A DNA stretch of 64,000 bases from NCBI RefSeq assembly GCF_001921205.1, contig NZ_MSIE01000011.1, positions 62,001 through 126,000 on the forward strand. Reading direction: 5' to 3'. Of the stretch, positions 17,791 through 28,281 are shown piece by piece. Under the pieces are notes generated by a model. That model did no database searches. It was not told the DNA's origin and worked only from the letters and a program-made list of their open reading frames with translations. The translations under genes and the position numbers were made by a program. The DNA is from Actinophytocola xanthii. Lineage in GTDB: Bacteria > Actinomycetota > Actinomycetes > Mycobacteriales > Pseudonocardiaceae. Each line of letters starts with the position of its first letter. Positions within the stretch are counted from its first letter, which is position 1.

Positions 17791-19962
17791 ATGTTCGCTC
17801 GGATCGGCCGGTTCGCGGCCGCACGAGCCAGGGCGGTGCTGGTGGTGACCGCCCTGGTGGTGGTGGCTGCCGCGGCCCTCGGGTTCACCGCGTTCGGGAA
17901 GCTGCGGACCGACGGTGGGTTCGCCGACCCGAACGCGGAGTCCAGCCAGGCGCAGGAGCTGCTCGACCGCGAGTTCGACGGCCGCACCGACCTCGTCTTC
18001 CTGGTCACCGCGACCGACGGAACGGTCGACGACGCGGCGAACCGGACCGCGGGCGCCGCGCTCACCGACCGGCTCGCCGCCGAGGGTTCGCTCACCGAGG
18101 TCGCCTCCTACTTCACCACCGGGGTCCCCGCCATGCGGTCCGACGACGGCCGGCACGCGATAGCGGTCGCCCGGCTGGCCGACGGGGCGGGCGAGGACGC
18201 GGTCGTCGAGCTGCGTGAGCGCTACGACTCCGACAGCGGGCCGCTCCAGGTCACGGTGGGCGGCCCGGAGGCGATCGGCACCGACATCGGGGGGCAGGTC
18301 GGCAGCGACCTCGCGCTGGCCGAGACGATCGCGGTGCCGATCATCCTGGTGCTGCTGGTCATCGTGTTCGGCAGCCTGGTCGCCGCCCTGCTGCCGCTGG
18401 TCGTCGGTCTGGTCGCGGTCGTCGGCACGTTCGCCGAGCTCGCGATCCTCGGCTCGGTGACCGACGTGTCCGTCTACGCGATCAACCTGACCACCGCGCT
18501 CGGCCTGGGGCTCGCCATCGACTACGCGCTGCTGATGGTCAACCGGTTCCGCGAGGAGCTCGCGAACGGCCTGGACACCCGGGCGGCGGTGGTGCGCACC
18601 GTCGAGACCGCCGGGCGCACGATCCTGTTCGGCGCGGTCACCGTCGCGACGGCGCTGGCGACGCTGCTGGTGTTCCCGCTGTACTTCCTGCGGTCGTTCG
18701 CCTACGCGGGTATGGGCGTTGTCCTGATCGCCATGGTCAGCGCGCTCGTGGTGCTCCCGGCGCTGCTCGCGGTGCTCGGCCACCGGGTCAACTCGCTGCG
18801 GCTGCCCTGGGTGCGGCGGACGCCGAGCGCGGTGTCGCAGCGGTGGGCGCGGATCGCCGGCGCGGTGATGCGCCGCCCGGTCCTGAGCGGCGCTCCGGTG
18901 GTGGTCCTGCTGCTGCTCGCGGCGGTCCCGCTGCTGCGGGTCGAGTTCGGCACGCCCGACGAGCGGGTGCTGCCGCCGACGACCGACGTCCGCGTCGTCG
19001 GGGACACGCTGCGCGCGGAGTTCCCCAGCGACGACTCCCGGACGATGTACCTGATCACCCGTGAGCCGGAGGTGACGGCCTACGCCGAGCGGCTCTCCGA
19101 CCTGCCGGGCGTCGAGGCGGCCACCACCGCCACCGGCACGTTCGTACAGGGCCGGACGAGCGGCGAGGGCGACCCCCGGCTGGCGGCGCCGTCCGGATAC
19201 CAGCGGATCACGCTGCTGACCGGGTACGACGGCCACTCTGCCGAGGGGCAGGCGCTGGTGGCGTCGGTGCGGGCGGTGCCCGGCCCGGAGGCGCTGCTGG
19301 GCGGCCCGGCCGCGCAGCTGGTGGACAGCAAGGAGGCCATCGGCGGCCGACTGTGGCTGGCCGGGGGCCTGATCGCGCTGACGACGTTCGTGCTGCTGTT
19401 CCTGTTCACCGGGAGCGTGCTCCAACCGCTGCGCGCGCTGCTGTTCAACGTGCTCGGCCTGTCGGCGATCCTCGGGCTGATGGTGCTGGTGTTCCAGGAG
19501 GGATGGCTGTCGGGGTGGCTGGGCTTCACCCCGCTGCCGCTGGACACGAGCATGCTGGTGCTGCTGTTCTGCCTGGTGTTCGGCCTGTCGATGGACTACG
19601 AGGTGTTCGTCCTGGGGCGGATCAAGGAGACGCACGACCAGGGCGCGGACGCGCGGACCGCCGTCACGCACGGGCTGTCCCGGACCGGGCGCCTGATCAC
19701 GATGGCGGCCGTGCTGCTGGCGGTGAACCTGCTCGCCTTCGGCACGAGCGGGGTGAGCTTCATCCAGATGCTCGGCATCGGCGCCGGCCTCGCCATCCTC
19801 GTGGACGCGACGCTGATCAGGGGCGTGCTGGTGCCGGCGGGCATCGCCGTCCTGGGCCGGGCCGCGTGGTGGGCGCCGCACTGGTTGCGCCGGGTGCACG
19901 GGCGGGTCGGCCTCCGGGAGGAGGAGCCGACCGAGACCGACCGCACCCCGGCCCCGGTCTAG
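17791..19962 (+). CDS. MMPL-family RND transporter
   Basis: 723 residues and 12 predicted membrane helices in two repeats. Large extracytoplasmic loops (about 40-175 and 375-500) lie after TM1 and TM7. The proton-relay Asp-Tyr pairs are in LGLGLAIDYALLMVNRFREE (TM4) and VFGLSMDYEVFVLGRIKE (TM10). MMPL proteins export lipids, siderophores or drugs using the proton gradient. No lipid-synthesis genes are adjacent except the nearby hydroxylase. Divergent TetR control suggests an inducible efflux role. Confidence 0.92.
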   Translation: MFARIGRFAAARARAVLVVTALVVVAAAALGFTAFGKLRTDGGFADPNAESSQAQELLDREFDGRTDLVFLVTATDGTVDDAANRTAGAALTDRLAAEGSLTEVASYFTTGVPAMRSDDGRHAIAVARLADGAGEDAVVELRERYDSDSGPLQVTVGGPEAIGTDIGGQVGSDLALAETIAVPIILVLLVIVFGSLVAALLPLVVGLVAVVGTFAELAILGSVTDVSVYAINLTTALGLGLAIDYALLMVNRFREELANGLDTRAAVVRTVETAGRTILFGAVTVATALATLLVFPLYFLRSFAYAGMGVVLIAMVSALVVLPALLAVLGHRVNSLRLPWVRRTPSAVSQRWARIAGAVMRRPVLSGAPVVVLLLLAAVPLLRVEFGTPDERVLPPTTDVRVVGDTLRAEFPSDDSRTMYLITREPEVTAYAERLSDLPGVEAATTATGTFVQGRTSGEGDPRLAAPSGYQRITLLTGYDGHSAEGQALVASVRAVPGPEALLGGPAAQLVDSKEAIGGRLWLAGGLIALTTFVLLFLFTGSVLQPLRALLFNVLGLSAILGLMVLVFQEGWLSGWLGFTPLPLDTSMLVLLFCLVFGLSMDYEVFVLGRIKETHDQGADARTAVTHGLSRTGRLITMAAVLLAVNLLAFGTSGVSFIQMLGIGAGLAILVDATLIRGVLVPAGIAVLGRAAWWAPHWLRRVHGRVGLREEEPTETDRTPAPV

Positions 19963-20098
19963 GTCTAGGTCCACTGGTCCAGGGGGTGGGTGAGGCGGGC
20001 CTCCACCGGTTTGGCGCGGCTGTCGACCGCACCGGGCCGCTGGGGGCCCTGCCGCTCGTCCTGGGCCGTGCCGGGGAGTCGGTTTCCCCGTGCTGTGG

Positions 20099-21457
20099 TC
20101 AGAGGGAGGCGATCAGGCGTTCCACTCGCTCGTCGACCGCGCGGAAGGGGTCCTTGCAGAGGACGGTTCGCTGGGCCTGGTCGTTCAGCTTGAGGTGGAC
20201 CCAGTCGACGGTGAAGTCGCGGCCTGCCTGCTGGGCGGCGGCGATGAAGTCGCCGCGGAGCTTGGCTCGGGTGGTCTGGGGCGGGGTGTCCTTGGCGGCC
20301 TCGATCTCGCCGTCCTCGGTGACCCTGGCGACCAGGTCCTTGCGCTGCAGGAGGTCGAAGATGCCCCGACCGCGCCGGATGTCGTGGTAGGCCAGGTCCA
20401 GCTGGGCGATCCGGGGGCTGGACAGCTCCAGGCCGTGCTTGGCGCGGTAGCGCTCGACCAGGCGGTGCTTGATCGCCCAGTCGATCTCGCGGTCGATCCT
20501 GGTGAGGTCCTGCTGCTCGACGGCGTCGAGGGTGCGGCCCCACAGCTCGATCACGCGCTCGGCCACCGGGTCCGGGGCGCGCTTGGCCACGTGCTCGACC
20601 GCACGGGAGAAGTACTCGCGCTGGATGTCCAGCGCGGAGGCCTCCCGGCCGCCGGCCAGGCGTACGAGCCGTCGGCCGGTGAGGTCGTGGCTGATCTCGC
20701 GGATCGCGCGGATCGGGTTGTCCAGGCTGAAATCGCGGAACTGGACGCCGTCCTCGATCATCTCCAGCACGAGGTGCGCGCTGCCGACCTTCAGCAGCGT
20801 CGTGGCTTCGGCCATGTTCGAGTCGCCGACGATCACGTGCAGGCGGCGGTACCGCTCGGCGTCGGCGTGCGGCTCGTCGCGGGTGTTGATGATCGGGCGG
20901 GAGCGGGTGGTCGCCGACGAGACGCCCTCCCAGATGTGCTCGGCCCGCTGCGACAGGCAGTACACCGCGCCGCGCGGGGTCTGCAGCACCTTTCCGGCCC
21001 CGCACACCAGCTGGCGGGTCACCAGGAACGGCAACAGCACGTCCGCGATGCGGGAGAACTCGCCGGCCCGGGTGACGAGGTAGTTCTCGTGGCAGCCGTA
21101 GGAGTTGCCGGCCGAGTCCGTGTTGTTCTTGAACAGGAAGATGTCCCCGCCGATGCCCTCGTCGGCGAGCCTGCGCTCGGCGTCGACGAGCAGGTCCTCG
21201 AGGATCCGCTCACCGGCCTTGTCGTGCGTGACCAGCTGTACCAGGTCGTCGCACTCGGCAGTCGCGTACTCGGGGTGCGAGCCGACATCCAGGTAGAGGC
21301 GCGAGCCGTTGCGCAGGAAGACGTTCGACGAACGCCCCCACGACACCACTCGCCGGAACAGGTAGCGCGCGACCTCGTCCGGGCTCAACCTGCGCTGTCC
21401 GTGAAAGGTACAGGTCACCCCGAACTCGGTTTCGATGCCGAAGATCCGCCGCTGCAT
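20099..21457 (-). CDS. pafA: Pup-protein ligase PafA
   Basis: 452 residues of the carboxylate-amine ligase (glutamine synthetase-like) fold. The catalytic IETEFG motif is at 8-13, [15 protein letters not shown] holds the conserved Asp near 57, and [18 protein letters not shown] is the nucleotide/Pup-binding segment. [25 protein letters not shown] is shared with Dop. It activates the C-terminal Glu of Pup with ATP and joins it to substrate lysines. A TAGGCT -10 lies six bases before the ATG, so it is probably leaderless or nearly so. Confidence 0.96.
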   Translation of the reverse strand: MQRRIFGIETEFGVTCTFHGQRRLSPDEVARYLFRRVVSWGRSSNVFLRNGSRLYLDVGSHPEYATAECDDLVQLVTHDKAGERILEDLLVDAERRLADEGIGGDIFLFKNNTDSAGNSYGCHENYLVTRAGEFSRIADVLLPFLVTRQLVCGAGKVLQTPRGAVYCLSQRAEHIWEGVSSATTRSRPIINTRDEPHADAERYRRLHVIVGDSNMAEATTLLKVGSAHLVLEMIEDGVQFRDFSLDNPIRAIREISHDLTGRRLVRLAGGREASALDIQREYFSRAVEHVAKRAPDPVAERVIELWGRTLDAVEQQDLTRIDREIDWAIKHRLVERYRAKHGLELSSPRIAQLDLAYHDIRRGRGIFDLLQRKDLVARVTEDGEIEAAKDTPPQTTRAKLRGDFIAAAQQAGRDFTVDWVHLKLNDQAQRTVLCKDPFRAVDERVERLIASL

Positions 21458-21463
21458 TCCCTT

Positions 21464-21469
21464 AGCCTA
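21464..21469 (-). promoter_or_regulatory. pafA -10 element, near-leaderless start
   Basis: On the minus strand TAGGCT (TAnnnT type) is followed by AAGGGA and the pafA ATG. The six-base spacing puts the transcription start at or next to the start codon. This gives pafA its own promoter, apart from prcBA. Confidence 0.55.
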
Positions 21470-21478
21470 GGCTCTCCG

Positions 21479-21498
21479 GGCCGGAAGGTGTTCCGGCC
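21479..21498 (-). terminator. Hairpin between prcA and pafA
   Basis: GGCCGGAA-GGTG-TTCCGGCC, an 8-bp stem with a 4-nt loop, lies 65 bp after the prcA stop and just upstream of the pafA promoter. It has no U-tract. It may reduce read-through from prcBA. Confidence 0.4.
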
Positions 21499-21562
21499 GC
21501 TCCGAGGTGAGATGAACGCGTCATTCACATGTCAGTGCCGTGAACACCTCCCGATGCATGCC

Positions 21563-22369
21563 TCAGGCGCCGTCGGCGCCCTTCCCGCCCCCGTTCTCGT
21601 CACCGTTGCCGGTCTTGGGATCGGTGGCCGGGTCGACCGGGCCGCCCTCCGGCTTGTCCTCCTGCGCGCCGGCCTCGGCCGGCAGGAGCGCGGTCAGCGC
21701 CGCGCCCTCGATGCGGCGGAAGGCACGCCGCGGCCTGGATCGCTCGAGCACCGCGACCTCGAGCTTTCCGACCGTTCCGTTGTCGCCGTTGCTGGTCGAG
21801 GAGCCGGAGGACAGGGCACGCACCGCGAGCCCGAGCGCCTCCTCGAGGGACGCGCCCCCGCGGTAGGACTCCTTCATCGTGTTCGCGATCGGCTCGGTCT
21901 GCCCGCCCATCACCAGGTACTGCGGCTCGTCCACGATCGAGCCGTCGTAGGTGAGGCGGTAGAGCTGGTCATGGGCGGGGGTGGCGCCGACCTCGGCGAC
22001 GCAGATCTCCACCTCGAACGGCTTGAGCTGGTCGGTGAACATCGACGCGAGGGTCTGGGCGTAGACGTTGGCCAGCTGCCGCGCCGAGACGTCCTTGGGG
22101 TCGTTCGCGTACCCCCACAGGTCGACGTGCCGGATCCCGCCGCGGCGCAGGCCCTCGTACTCGCTGTAGCGCCCGGCCGCGGCGAACCCGATGCGGTGGT
22201 AGATCTCGGAGACCTTGTGGAGCATCACGGAGGGGTTCTCGGCGACGAACAGCACGCCGCCGGAGTACTTGAGCGCCACGACGCTGCGGCCCCTCGCGAT
22301 GCCCTTGCGGGCGTACTCCGAGCGGTCCCGCATCAACTGCTCGGGCGAGGCGTACAACGGCATGGTCAC
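21563..22369 (-). CDS. prcA: 20S proteasome alpha subunit PrcA
   Basis: 268 residues. The alpha-type N-terminal helix ([31 protein letters not shown]) forms the gated ring surface. There is no catalytic Thr, and the core is conserved with [21 protein letters not shown] near 205-225. A long Gly/Asp/Glu-rich disordered tail occupies the last 40 residues. It assembles with PrcB and docks the Arc/Mpa ATPase by its C-terminal peptide. GTG 22369 or ATG 22363 may be the start. It lies 53 bp downstream of prcB in the same operon. Confidence 0.96.
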   Translation of the reverse strand: MTMPLYASPEQLMRDRSEYARKGIARGRSVVALKYSGGVLFVAENPSVMLHKVSEIYHRIGFAAAGRYSEYEGLRRGGIRHVDLWGYANDPKDVSARQLANVYAQTLASMFTDQLKPFEVEICVAEVGATPAHDQLYRLTYDGSIVDEPQYLVMGGQTEPIANTMKESYRGGASLEEALGLAVRALSSGSSTSNGDNGTVGKLEVAVLERSRPRRAFRRIEGAALTALLPAEAGAQEDKPEGGPVDPATDPKTGNGDENGGGKGADGA

Positions 22370-22422
22370 GGCGGTGGCTCCTCGTTCGGTGTCGGTCGGA
22401 TCGGATGTTCTGCTTCGCGGCC

Positions 22423-23307
22423 TCAGCCGCGGGGCCGCTCGGCGCGCTCGGTCACCACGATCTCGGCGACCGCCGCGGCCTCCTCCTCGGACATGTGGAC
22501 CGAGCCCTCGGCGGCGGTGATCGTCACAACGCTCGGGTAGATCCGCCGGACCAGGTCGGGCCCGCCGGTGGCGGTGTCGTCGTCGGCCGCGTCGTAGAGC
22601 GCCTCCACGGCGTGCCGGACGGCCGTCCCCACATCGCTGCCCGGGTCGTAGAGCTTCTTGAGCGCCGAGCGGGCGAAGAGCGACCCGGACCCCACCGAGT
22701 GGAACCCGGCCCGCTCCTCGTACCGGCCGCCGACCACGTCGTAGGAGATGATCCGACCGGCCCGCGACGGGTCCTCCGCGGCCGTGTCGAACCCGACGAA
22801 CAGCGGCAGCACGGCCAGGCCCGCCATGGCCGTGTCGAGGTTGCCGCGTACGAGCGTGGCGAGCTTGTTCGTCTTGCCGTCCAACGACAGCGGGACGCCC
22901 TCGATCTTCTCGTAGTGGGACAGCTCGAGGATGAACAGCCGGACCAGGTCGAGCGCGATACCGGCGGTACCGGCGATGCCCACCGCCGAGTAGTCGTCGG
23001 TGACCAGGACCTTCTCCATGTCCCGCTGCGCGATGAGGTTGCCGGAGGTGGCCCGGCGGTCACCCGCGATGAGGACGCCGCCGTCGAAGGTCAACGCGAC
23101 GATCGTGGTCCCGTGCGGCGGCTCCGGGCTGAGCTGGGCCACCTGACGGGCCCGGACAGCCTCGTCCAGCCCGGCGCTCCCGAACCCGCCGGGCAGCAGA
23201 TGTGGAGCCTGCGTCCGAAGGAAGTCGGTGAACGAGGACGTGCCGGCCGTCAGGTAGGCAGCCGGTAGCGGTGCGCCGGGCACGGCGCTCGACGGGGTGT
23301 GTTCCAT
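22423..23307 (-). CDS. prcB: 20S proteasome beta subunit PrcB
   Basis: 294 residues. The propeptide of about 66 residues ends in PPHG, and autocleavage exposes the catalytic Thr67 of [23 protein letters not shown]. The proteasome Lys (GDRRATSGN region) and the GSGSLFA segment are present. It forms the hydrolytic inner rings and degrades pupylated proteins delivered by Arc/Mpa. ATG 23307 follows pup by 78 bp. Confidence 0.96.
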   Translation of the reverse strand: MEHTPSSAVPGAPLPAAYLTAGTSSFTDFLRTQAPHLLPGGFGSAGLDEAVRARQVAQLSPEPPHGTTIVALTFDGGVLIAGDRRATSGNLIAQRDMEKVLVTDDYSAVGIAGTAGIALDLVRLFILELSHYEKIEGVPLSLDGKTNKLATLVRGNLDTAMAGLAVLPLFVGFDTAAEDPSRAGRIISYDVVGGRYEERAGFHSVGSGSLFARSALKKLYDPGSDVGTAVRHAVEALYDAADDDTATGGPDLVRRIYPSVVTITAAEGSVHMSEEEAAAVAEIVVTERAERPRG

Positions 23308-23385
23308 GCCTGCTTTCGTTCCTGGTTACGCCTGGCTGGTGTCGCTGGTGGATGCGGACCCGGGTGTGGGGAGAAGGGTGACTAC

Positions 23386-23580
23386 TTACTCGCCGCCCTT
23401 CTGGACGTACGCACGCACGAAGTCCTCGGCGTTCTCCTCGAGCACGTCGTCGATCTCGTCGAGGATCGTGTCGACGTCCTCGCCGAGCTTCTCCCTGCGT
23501 TCCTGCCCGGCCGGCGCGCCGCCGTCGACACCGTCGTCGCCGTCACCGCCGCCTTGCCGCTGCGTCTGCTCCTGGGCCAT
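23386..23580 (-). CDS. pup: Prokaryotic ubiquitin-like protein Pup, Glu-ended
   Basis: 64 residues: a disordered, Gly/Asp/Gln-rich N-half, then the Mpa-binding helical part REKLGEDVDTILDEIDDVLEENAEDFVRAYVQKGGE. The last codon before TAA (23386-23388) is GAG, so the chain ends Gly-Gly-Glu. Mycobacterial Pup ends Gly-Gly-Gln and must first be deamidated by Dop. This one could be used by PafA directly. Start ATG 23580, with a GGGAGGCG-type ribosome site upstream. Confidence 0.95.
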   Translation of the reverse strand: MAQEQTQRQGGGDGDDGVDGGAPAGQERREKLGEDVDTILDEIDDVLEENAEDFVRAYVQKGGE

Positions 23581-23706
23581 GTCGCCTCCCGGATCGGGAT
23601 TGTCTGTCTCAAGATTACCGGCGAAGACCGACGACGTCGCGAACCATCGTCGGATGATCGTCGATTCGCCCACGGCGAACGCGGCGGCGACCGGGCTGGC
23701 CGGCCC

Positions 23707-25215
23707 TCACCGGCGCGCGTTCCCGGTGAGCGCGTCGACCAGCTCCTCCGCCGTCGCCGAGGCCTCCAGCAGCTCGCCGACGTGGGTCTTCGTGCCGCGC
23801 AGCGGCTCCAGGGTGGGGATCCGGACCAGCGACTCGCGACCGAGGTCGAAGATCACCGAGTCCCAGGAGGCCGCGGCAATCGCCGTGGGGTACTTCTCCA
23901 GGCACCGGCCCCGGAAGTAGGCACGGGTGTCCTGGGGCGGGGTGGTGATCGCCGCGGTCACCTCCTCCTCGGTGACCAGGCGCTTCATCGAGCCCCGGGT
24001 GACCAGGCGGTTGTAGAGCCCCTTGGCCAGCCGCACGTCGGAGTACTGCAGGTCGACCAGGTGCAGACGCGGGGAGGACCAGCCGAGACCGTCCCGGGCG
24101 CGGAAGCCCTCCAGCAGCCGGAGCTTCGCCGGCCAGTCGAGCCGGTCGGCGCACTCCATGGGGTCGCGGGACAACGCGTCCAGCACGTCCCCCCAGGTCT
24201 GCAGCACGTGCGTGGAGACCTCGTCCTGCTCGGTGCGGTCGATGTTGTCCGAGATCAGCTCGCGGTAGGCGTGCTGGAGGTCCAGCCCGGTGTACCGCCG
24301 CCCGTTGGCCAGCTCGACGGTCGTCTTGAGCGTGGGGTCGTGCGACAGCGCGTGCACGGCGCGCACCGGGTCGGCCAGCTTGAGGTGGTCGAACCGCAGC
24401 CCGCTCTCGATCATGTCGAGGACCAGCGCCGTCGTGCCCACCTTGAGGTAGGTCGACGTCTCGGCCAGGTTGGCGTCGCCGATGATCACGTGCAGGCGGC
24501 GGTACTTGTCGGCGTCGGCGTGCGGCTCGTCCCGGGTGTTGATGATCCCGCGCTTGAGCGTCGTCTCCAGCCCGACCTCGACCTCGATGTAGTCGGCCCG
24601 CTGGGACAGCTGGAACCCGGCCTCCTCGCCGGCCGCGCCGAGGCCGACCCGCCCGGACCCGACCACGACCTGCCGTGAGGCGAAGAACGGGGTCAGCCCG
24701 GCGATCACCGCGGTGAACGGCGTGCTGCGGGACATCAGGTAGTTCTCGTGCGTGCCGTAGCTCGCGCCCTTGCCGTCCACGTTGTTCTTGTAGAGCTGCA
24801 GGCGCGGCTGGCCGGGCACCGTGGCCGCGCGCATCGCGGCCTCCTCCATCACCCGCTCCCCCGCCTTGTCCCAGATCACCGCGTCGCGCGCGTTGGTGAC
24901 CTCGGGTGCGGAGTACTCGGGATGGGCGTGGTCGACGTAGAGGCGGGCCCCGTTGGTGAGGATGACGTTGGCCGCGCCGAGGTCCTCGACCTCGGGGTCG
25001 GAGGGTGGGACACCCGGCGCCCCCAGGTCGAAGCCGCGCGCGTCGCGCAGTGGTGACTCGACCTCGTAGTCCCACCGCGCCCGCCGCGCGCGCGGGATGT
25101 CCGCGGCTGCGGCATAGGCCAGTACGACCTGGGTGGAGGTCAGTACCGGGTTGGCGGTGGCGTCTCCGGGGACGGCGATGCCGTACTCGACCTCGGTGCC
25201 CATGATCCGACGCAT
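23707..25215 (-). CDS. dop: Dop, depupylase/deamidase of Pup
   Basis: 502 residues of the same fold as PafA but longer. GTEVEYGI is at 6-13, and a Dop-loop insertion lies near 40-80 ([24 protein letters not shown]). [15 protein letters not shown] holds the nucleophilic Asp near 94. [28 protein letters not shown] matches PafA. Dop removes Pup from proteins and deamidates Gln-ended Pup. Because Pup here ends in Glu, depupylation is the likely main role. ATG 25215. Confidence 0.95.
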   Translation of the reverse strand: MRRIMGTEVEYGIAVPGDATANPVLTSTQVVLAYAAAADIPRARRARWDYEVESPLRDARGFDLGAPGVPPSDPEVEDLGAANVILTNGARLYVDHAHPEYSAPEVTNARDAVIWDKAGERVMEEAAMRAATVPGQPRLQLYKNNVDGKGASYGTHENYLMSRSTPFTAVIAGLTPFFASRQVVVGSGRVGLGAAGEEAGFQLSQRADYIEVEVGLETTLKRGIINTRDEPHADADKYRRLHVIIGDANLAETSTYLKVGTTALVLDMIESGLRFDHLKLADPVRAVHALSHDPTLKTTVELANGRRYTGLDLQHAYRELISDNIDRTEQDEVSTHVLQTWGDVLDALSRDPMECADRLDWPAKLRLLEGFRARDGLGWSSPRLHLVDLQYSDVRLAKGLYNRLVTRGSMKRLVTEEEVTAAITTPPQDTRAYFRGRCLEKYPTAIAAASWDSVIFDLGRESLVRIPTLEPLRGTKTHVGELLEASATAEELVDALTGNARR

Positions 25216-25240
25216 GTCACCAGCCTACGGGTGCCCGCTC

Positions 25241-26182
25241 TCAGGCCCAGGCAAGGGCGCCTCGATCCGCCCAGTAGACCTCCGGGTCGACCGCGAGGTC
25301 AGCGAGCCGGGGCGCCGGCAGGCCCGCGGCGGCGAGGTTCGCGCGCAGCTGCCCGGGACCGGCGGGACCGAGCAGGACGGTGTCGGCCCACGGTTGGCCC
25401 AACGCGGCCGCGAGCGCGACGGCGTCGGGCGTCACGGTGAGTGAGGACGCCAGCTCCGCGACCGGAGCCGGCGGCTCGACCGCGAGCCGCCCGTTCGCGA
25501 GCACCTCCTTGACCAGCACGAGAGCACCGCTCGAGTGCGCCTCGACCAGTGCTGGGGCGACCGAGGGCTCGAGGAGGTTCCAGGTCGACTGGACGGCGGT
25601 GAACACCCGCCGCCCCTCGCGCTCCAGCGCCAGGGCCCGACGGACCGTCTCGGCCTGGCGCGGACCCGAGGTCGAGAAGCCCGCCCGGACCGGGAGCGCC
25701 GCGAGGGCGTCCTGCAGGGCCAGGTCGTCGAACAGCGGGCTCTCCGGGGTCAGCGAGTGCACCTGGTAGAGGTCGAGCCAGCGGCCGAGCAGGGCCTCGC
25801 TCTCCGCCCACTGGGCGCGGAACCGTTCCGCGGAGTGCTCCTTGACCTCGTGCACGGGTGCGTCCAGCCGCCAGCCGCCGACGTAGGCGTAGCCCCACTT
25901 GCTGGACACGGTCACGCCCGCCGGCGCCCGCGACTCCAGCCACCCGGCCAGGAACTCCTCGGCCAGCCCGTAGGAGCGCGCGACGTCCACCCGGCGCACG
26001 CCCGCGGCATAGGCCTGGTCGAGCACCGCCCAGCAGGCCGCGCGCATGTTCTCCACCGACCGGTCCGCCGGCAGCTCGTCGCGGCCGAGGTTGATGTATG
26101 CCGGACGCCCGAGGGCGGCGAGCCCGAGCCCCAACCGCTCGATGCCCGCCGCCCTCGGACCTGCCGTGTCGCTCCCGCTCAC
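25241..26182 (-). CDS. Aldo/keto reductase inside the proteasome locus
   Basis: 313 residues of the AKR TIM-barrel. RRVDVARSYGLAEEFLAGWL places the catalytic Asp/Tyr, VSSKWGYAYVGGW has the Lys, and LYQVHSLTPESPLF has the His. The C-terminal NADPH site is in VLLGPAGPGQLRANL. It lies 25 bp upstream of dop and 9 bp downstream of arc, same strand, so it is probably co-transcribed. The substrate is unknown. A link to protein turnover is inferred only from position. Confidence 0.85.
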   Translation of the reverse strand: MSGSDTAGPRAAGIERLGLGLAALGRPAYINLGRDELPADRSVENMRAACWAVLDQAYAAGVRRVDVARSYGLAEEFLAGWLESRAPAGVTVSSKWGYAYVGGWRLDAPVHEVKEHSAERFRAQWAESEALLGRWLDLYQVHSLTPESPLFDDLALQDALAALPVRAGFSTSGPRQAETVRRALALEREGRRVFTAVQSTWNLLEPSVAPALVEAHSSGALVLVKEVLANGRLAVEPPAPVAELASSLTVTPDAVALAAALGQPWADTVLLGPAGPGQLRANLAAAGLPAPRLADLAVDPEVYWADRGALAWA

Positions 26183-26191
26183 GCGGCGAAA

Positions 26192-28009
26192 CTACAGGTA
26201 CTGGCCGGTGTTCGTGGCCGTGTCGATCGCCCGGCCGGACTCCTGGTTCTTCCCGGTGACCAGCGTGCGGATGTAGACGATCCGCTCGCCCTTCTTGCCG
26301 GAGATCCGCGCCCAGTCGTCCGGGTTGGTGGTGTTGGGCAGGTCCTCGTTCTCCGCGAACTCGTCGACGATCGCGTCCAGCAGGTGCTGCACGCGCAGGC
26401 CGGGCTGCTTGGTCTCCAGCACCGACTTGATCGCCGCCTTCTTCGCCCGGTCCACGATGTTCTGGATCATGGCGCCGGAGTTGAAGTCGCGGAAGTAGAG
26501 CACCTCCTTGTCGCCGTTGGCGTAGGTCACCTCGAGGAAGCGGTTGTCCTCGGTCTCCTCGTACATCCGCTCGACCGTGTGCTGGATCATCGCGTCGATC
26601 GTCGCCTGCGGGTCGCCGCCGAACTCCGCGAGGTCCTCGGCGTGGATCGGCAGGTTGCGGGTGAGGTACTTGGAGAAGATGTCCTTGGCCGCCTCCGCGT
26701 CCGGCCGCTCGATCTTGATCTTGACGTCCAGCCGGCCCGGACGAAGGATCGCGGGGTCGATCATGTCCTCCCGGTTGGAGGCACCGATCACGATCACGTT
26801 CTCCAGGCCCTCGACACCGTCGATCTCGCTGAGCAGCTGGGGCACGATCGTCGTCTCCACGTCCGAGGAGACGCCGCTGCCACGGGTGCGGAAGATCGAG
26901 TCCATCTCGTCGAAGAACACGATCACCGGCGTGCCCTCCGAGGCCTTCTCCCGCGCCCGCTGGAAGATCAGCCGGATGTGCCGCTCGGTCTCGCCGACGA
27001 ACTTGTTGAGCAGCTCCGGGCCCTTGATGTTGAGGAAGTAGGACTTGGCCTCCGAGGCGTTGCCGTCGCCCCGGATGGCCGCGACCTGCTTGGCCAGCGA
27101 GTTCGCCACCGCCTTCGCGATGAGCGTCTTCCCGCAGCCGGGCGGGCCGTAGAGCAGGACGCCCTTGGGCGGGCGCAGCTCGTACTCCCGGAACAGCTCG
27201 GCGTGCAGGAAGGGCAGCTCGACCGCGTCACGGATCTGCTCGATCTGCCGGAACAGGCCCCCGATCGACTCGTAGTCGACGTCGGGCACCTCCTCGAGCA
27301 CCAGGTCCTCGACCTCGGCCTTGGGCACGCGCTCGTAGGCGTACCCCGACTTCGAGTCGACCAGCAGCGAGTCACCCGCCTTGAGGGTGGCGTCCCGGAG
27401 CGGCTCGGCCAGCCAGACCACGCGCTCCTCGTCGGCGTGGCCGACGACCAGGGCACGCACGGGGGGCATGCCCTCCTCGTCGGCGGCCAGCAGCTCGCGC
27501 AGGGTCGACACCTCGCCGATCCGCTCGTACTCGCCGGCCTCGACGATCGTCAGCGCCTCGTTGAGGCGCACCGACTGACCACGCCGCAGCTGGTCCACCT
27601 CGACCGCGGGAGAGGCGGCGACCCGCATCTTGCGGCCGGCGGTGAACACGTCGACCGTCCCGTCCTCGTGACCGCCGAGGAACACGCCGTAACCGCTCGG
27701 CGGCTGGGCCAGGCGGTCGACCTCCTCGCGCAGCGCCAGCAGCTGGCTCCGCGCCTCGCGCAACGTCTCCACCAGCTTGGCGTTACGCTCTGTCAGCTGG
27801 CTGACCCGCTCGGACGCCTCGGCCAACCGCTGCTCGAGCAGCCTCGCGTGCCGTGGCGAGTCCGTCAGCTTCCGGCGCAGCAGCGCTACTTCCTCCTCGA
27901 GAAACCGGATCTGGGCGGCCTCGGACGGCTCGTGCCCAGATGCCGGTCCAGGTCCAGCGCCGTGCTCGTCGGCCTCCTCTGGCCGACCACCGGGACGATC
28001 GTGCTGCAT
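26192..28009 (-). CDS. arc: Proteasome-activating AAA ATPase Arc/Mpa
   Basis: 605 residues. A coiled coil near 33-100 captures Pup, and two OB folds span about 105-245. The AAA module has Walker A GPPGCGKT (288-295) and Walker [10 protein letters not shown] (362-370), and a C-terminal segment follows. The chain ends GQYL, the hydrophobic-Tyr-X tail that opens the PrcA gate. It unfolds pupylated proteins into the 20S chamber. ATG 28009 is preferred because GGAGGAGG lies about eight bases upstream. Confidence 0.96.
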   Translation of the reverse strand: MQHDRPGGRPEEADEHGAGPGPASGHEPSEAAQIRFLEEEVALLRRKLTDSPRHARLLEQRLAEASERVSQLTERNAKLVETLREARSQLLALREEVDRLAQPPSGYGVFLGGHEDGTVDVFTAGRKMRVAASPAVEVDQLRRGQSVRLNEALTIVEAGEYERIGEVSTLRELLAADEEGMPPVRALVVGHADEERVVWLAEPLRDATLKAGDSLLVDSKSGYAYERVPKAEVEDLVLEEVPDVDYESIGGLFRQIEQIRDAVELPFLHAELFREYELRPPKGVLLYGPPGCGKTLIAKAVANSLAKQVAAIRGDGNASEAKSYFLNIKGPELLNKFVGETERHIRLIFQRAREKASEGTPVIVFFDEMDSIFRTRGSGVSSDVETTIVPQLLSEIDGVEGLENVIVIGASNREDMIDPAILRPGRLDVKIKIERPDAEAAKDIFSKYLTRNLPIHAEDLAEFGGDPQATIDAMIQHTVERMYEETEDNRFLEVTYANGDKEVLYFRDFNSGAMIQNIVDRAKKAAIKSVLETKQPGLRVQHLLDAIVDEFAENEDLPNTTNPDDWARISGKKGERIVYIRTLVTGKNQESGRAIDTATNTGQYL

Positions 28010-28281
28010 GTCGGCACCTCCTCCCGTCAACTGTCTTACCACCACGGTACCGGTGCATACCGACAAGAGAAGAGGATCCACATCTCGGAACCGTCGTGTC
28101 ACTCCGCCGAAACGGCAGTGCACGGTCGCTGTCCGGAGTAGATTGCGCCATCTCGGTGAGGGGTGGAACCGCCTACCCGCTACCGTGCGTCATGCCGGAC
28201 CGGCTGCCCGTCCACCTGTTCGACGCCGCCGTCCACACCAGACCTGGCGATCCGATCGCCGTGACGAAGGAGAAGTACCCG

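Noticed and set aside
17761-19974. A 737-codon minus-strand open frame opposite the MMPL gene
   Set aside because: His/Gln/Arg-rich antisense translation without structure; it also covers the TetR-MMPL promoter gap.
23581-23673. A longer Pup with an N-terminal extension
   Set aside because: The extension is unlike Pup and lacks a ribosome site; ATG 23580 gives the usual 64 residues.
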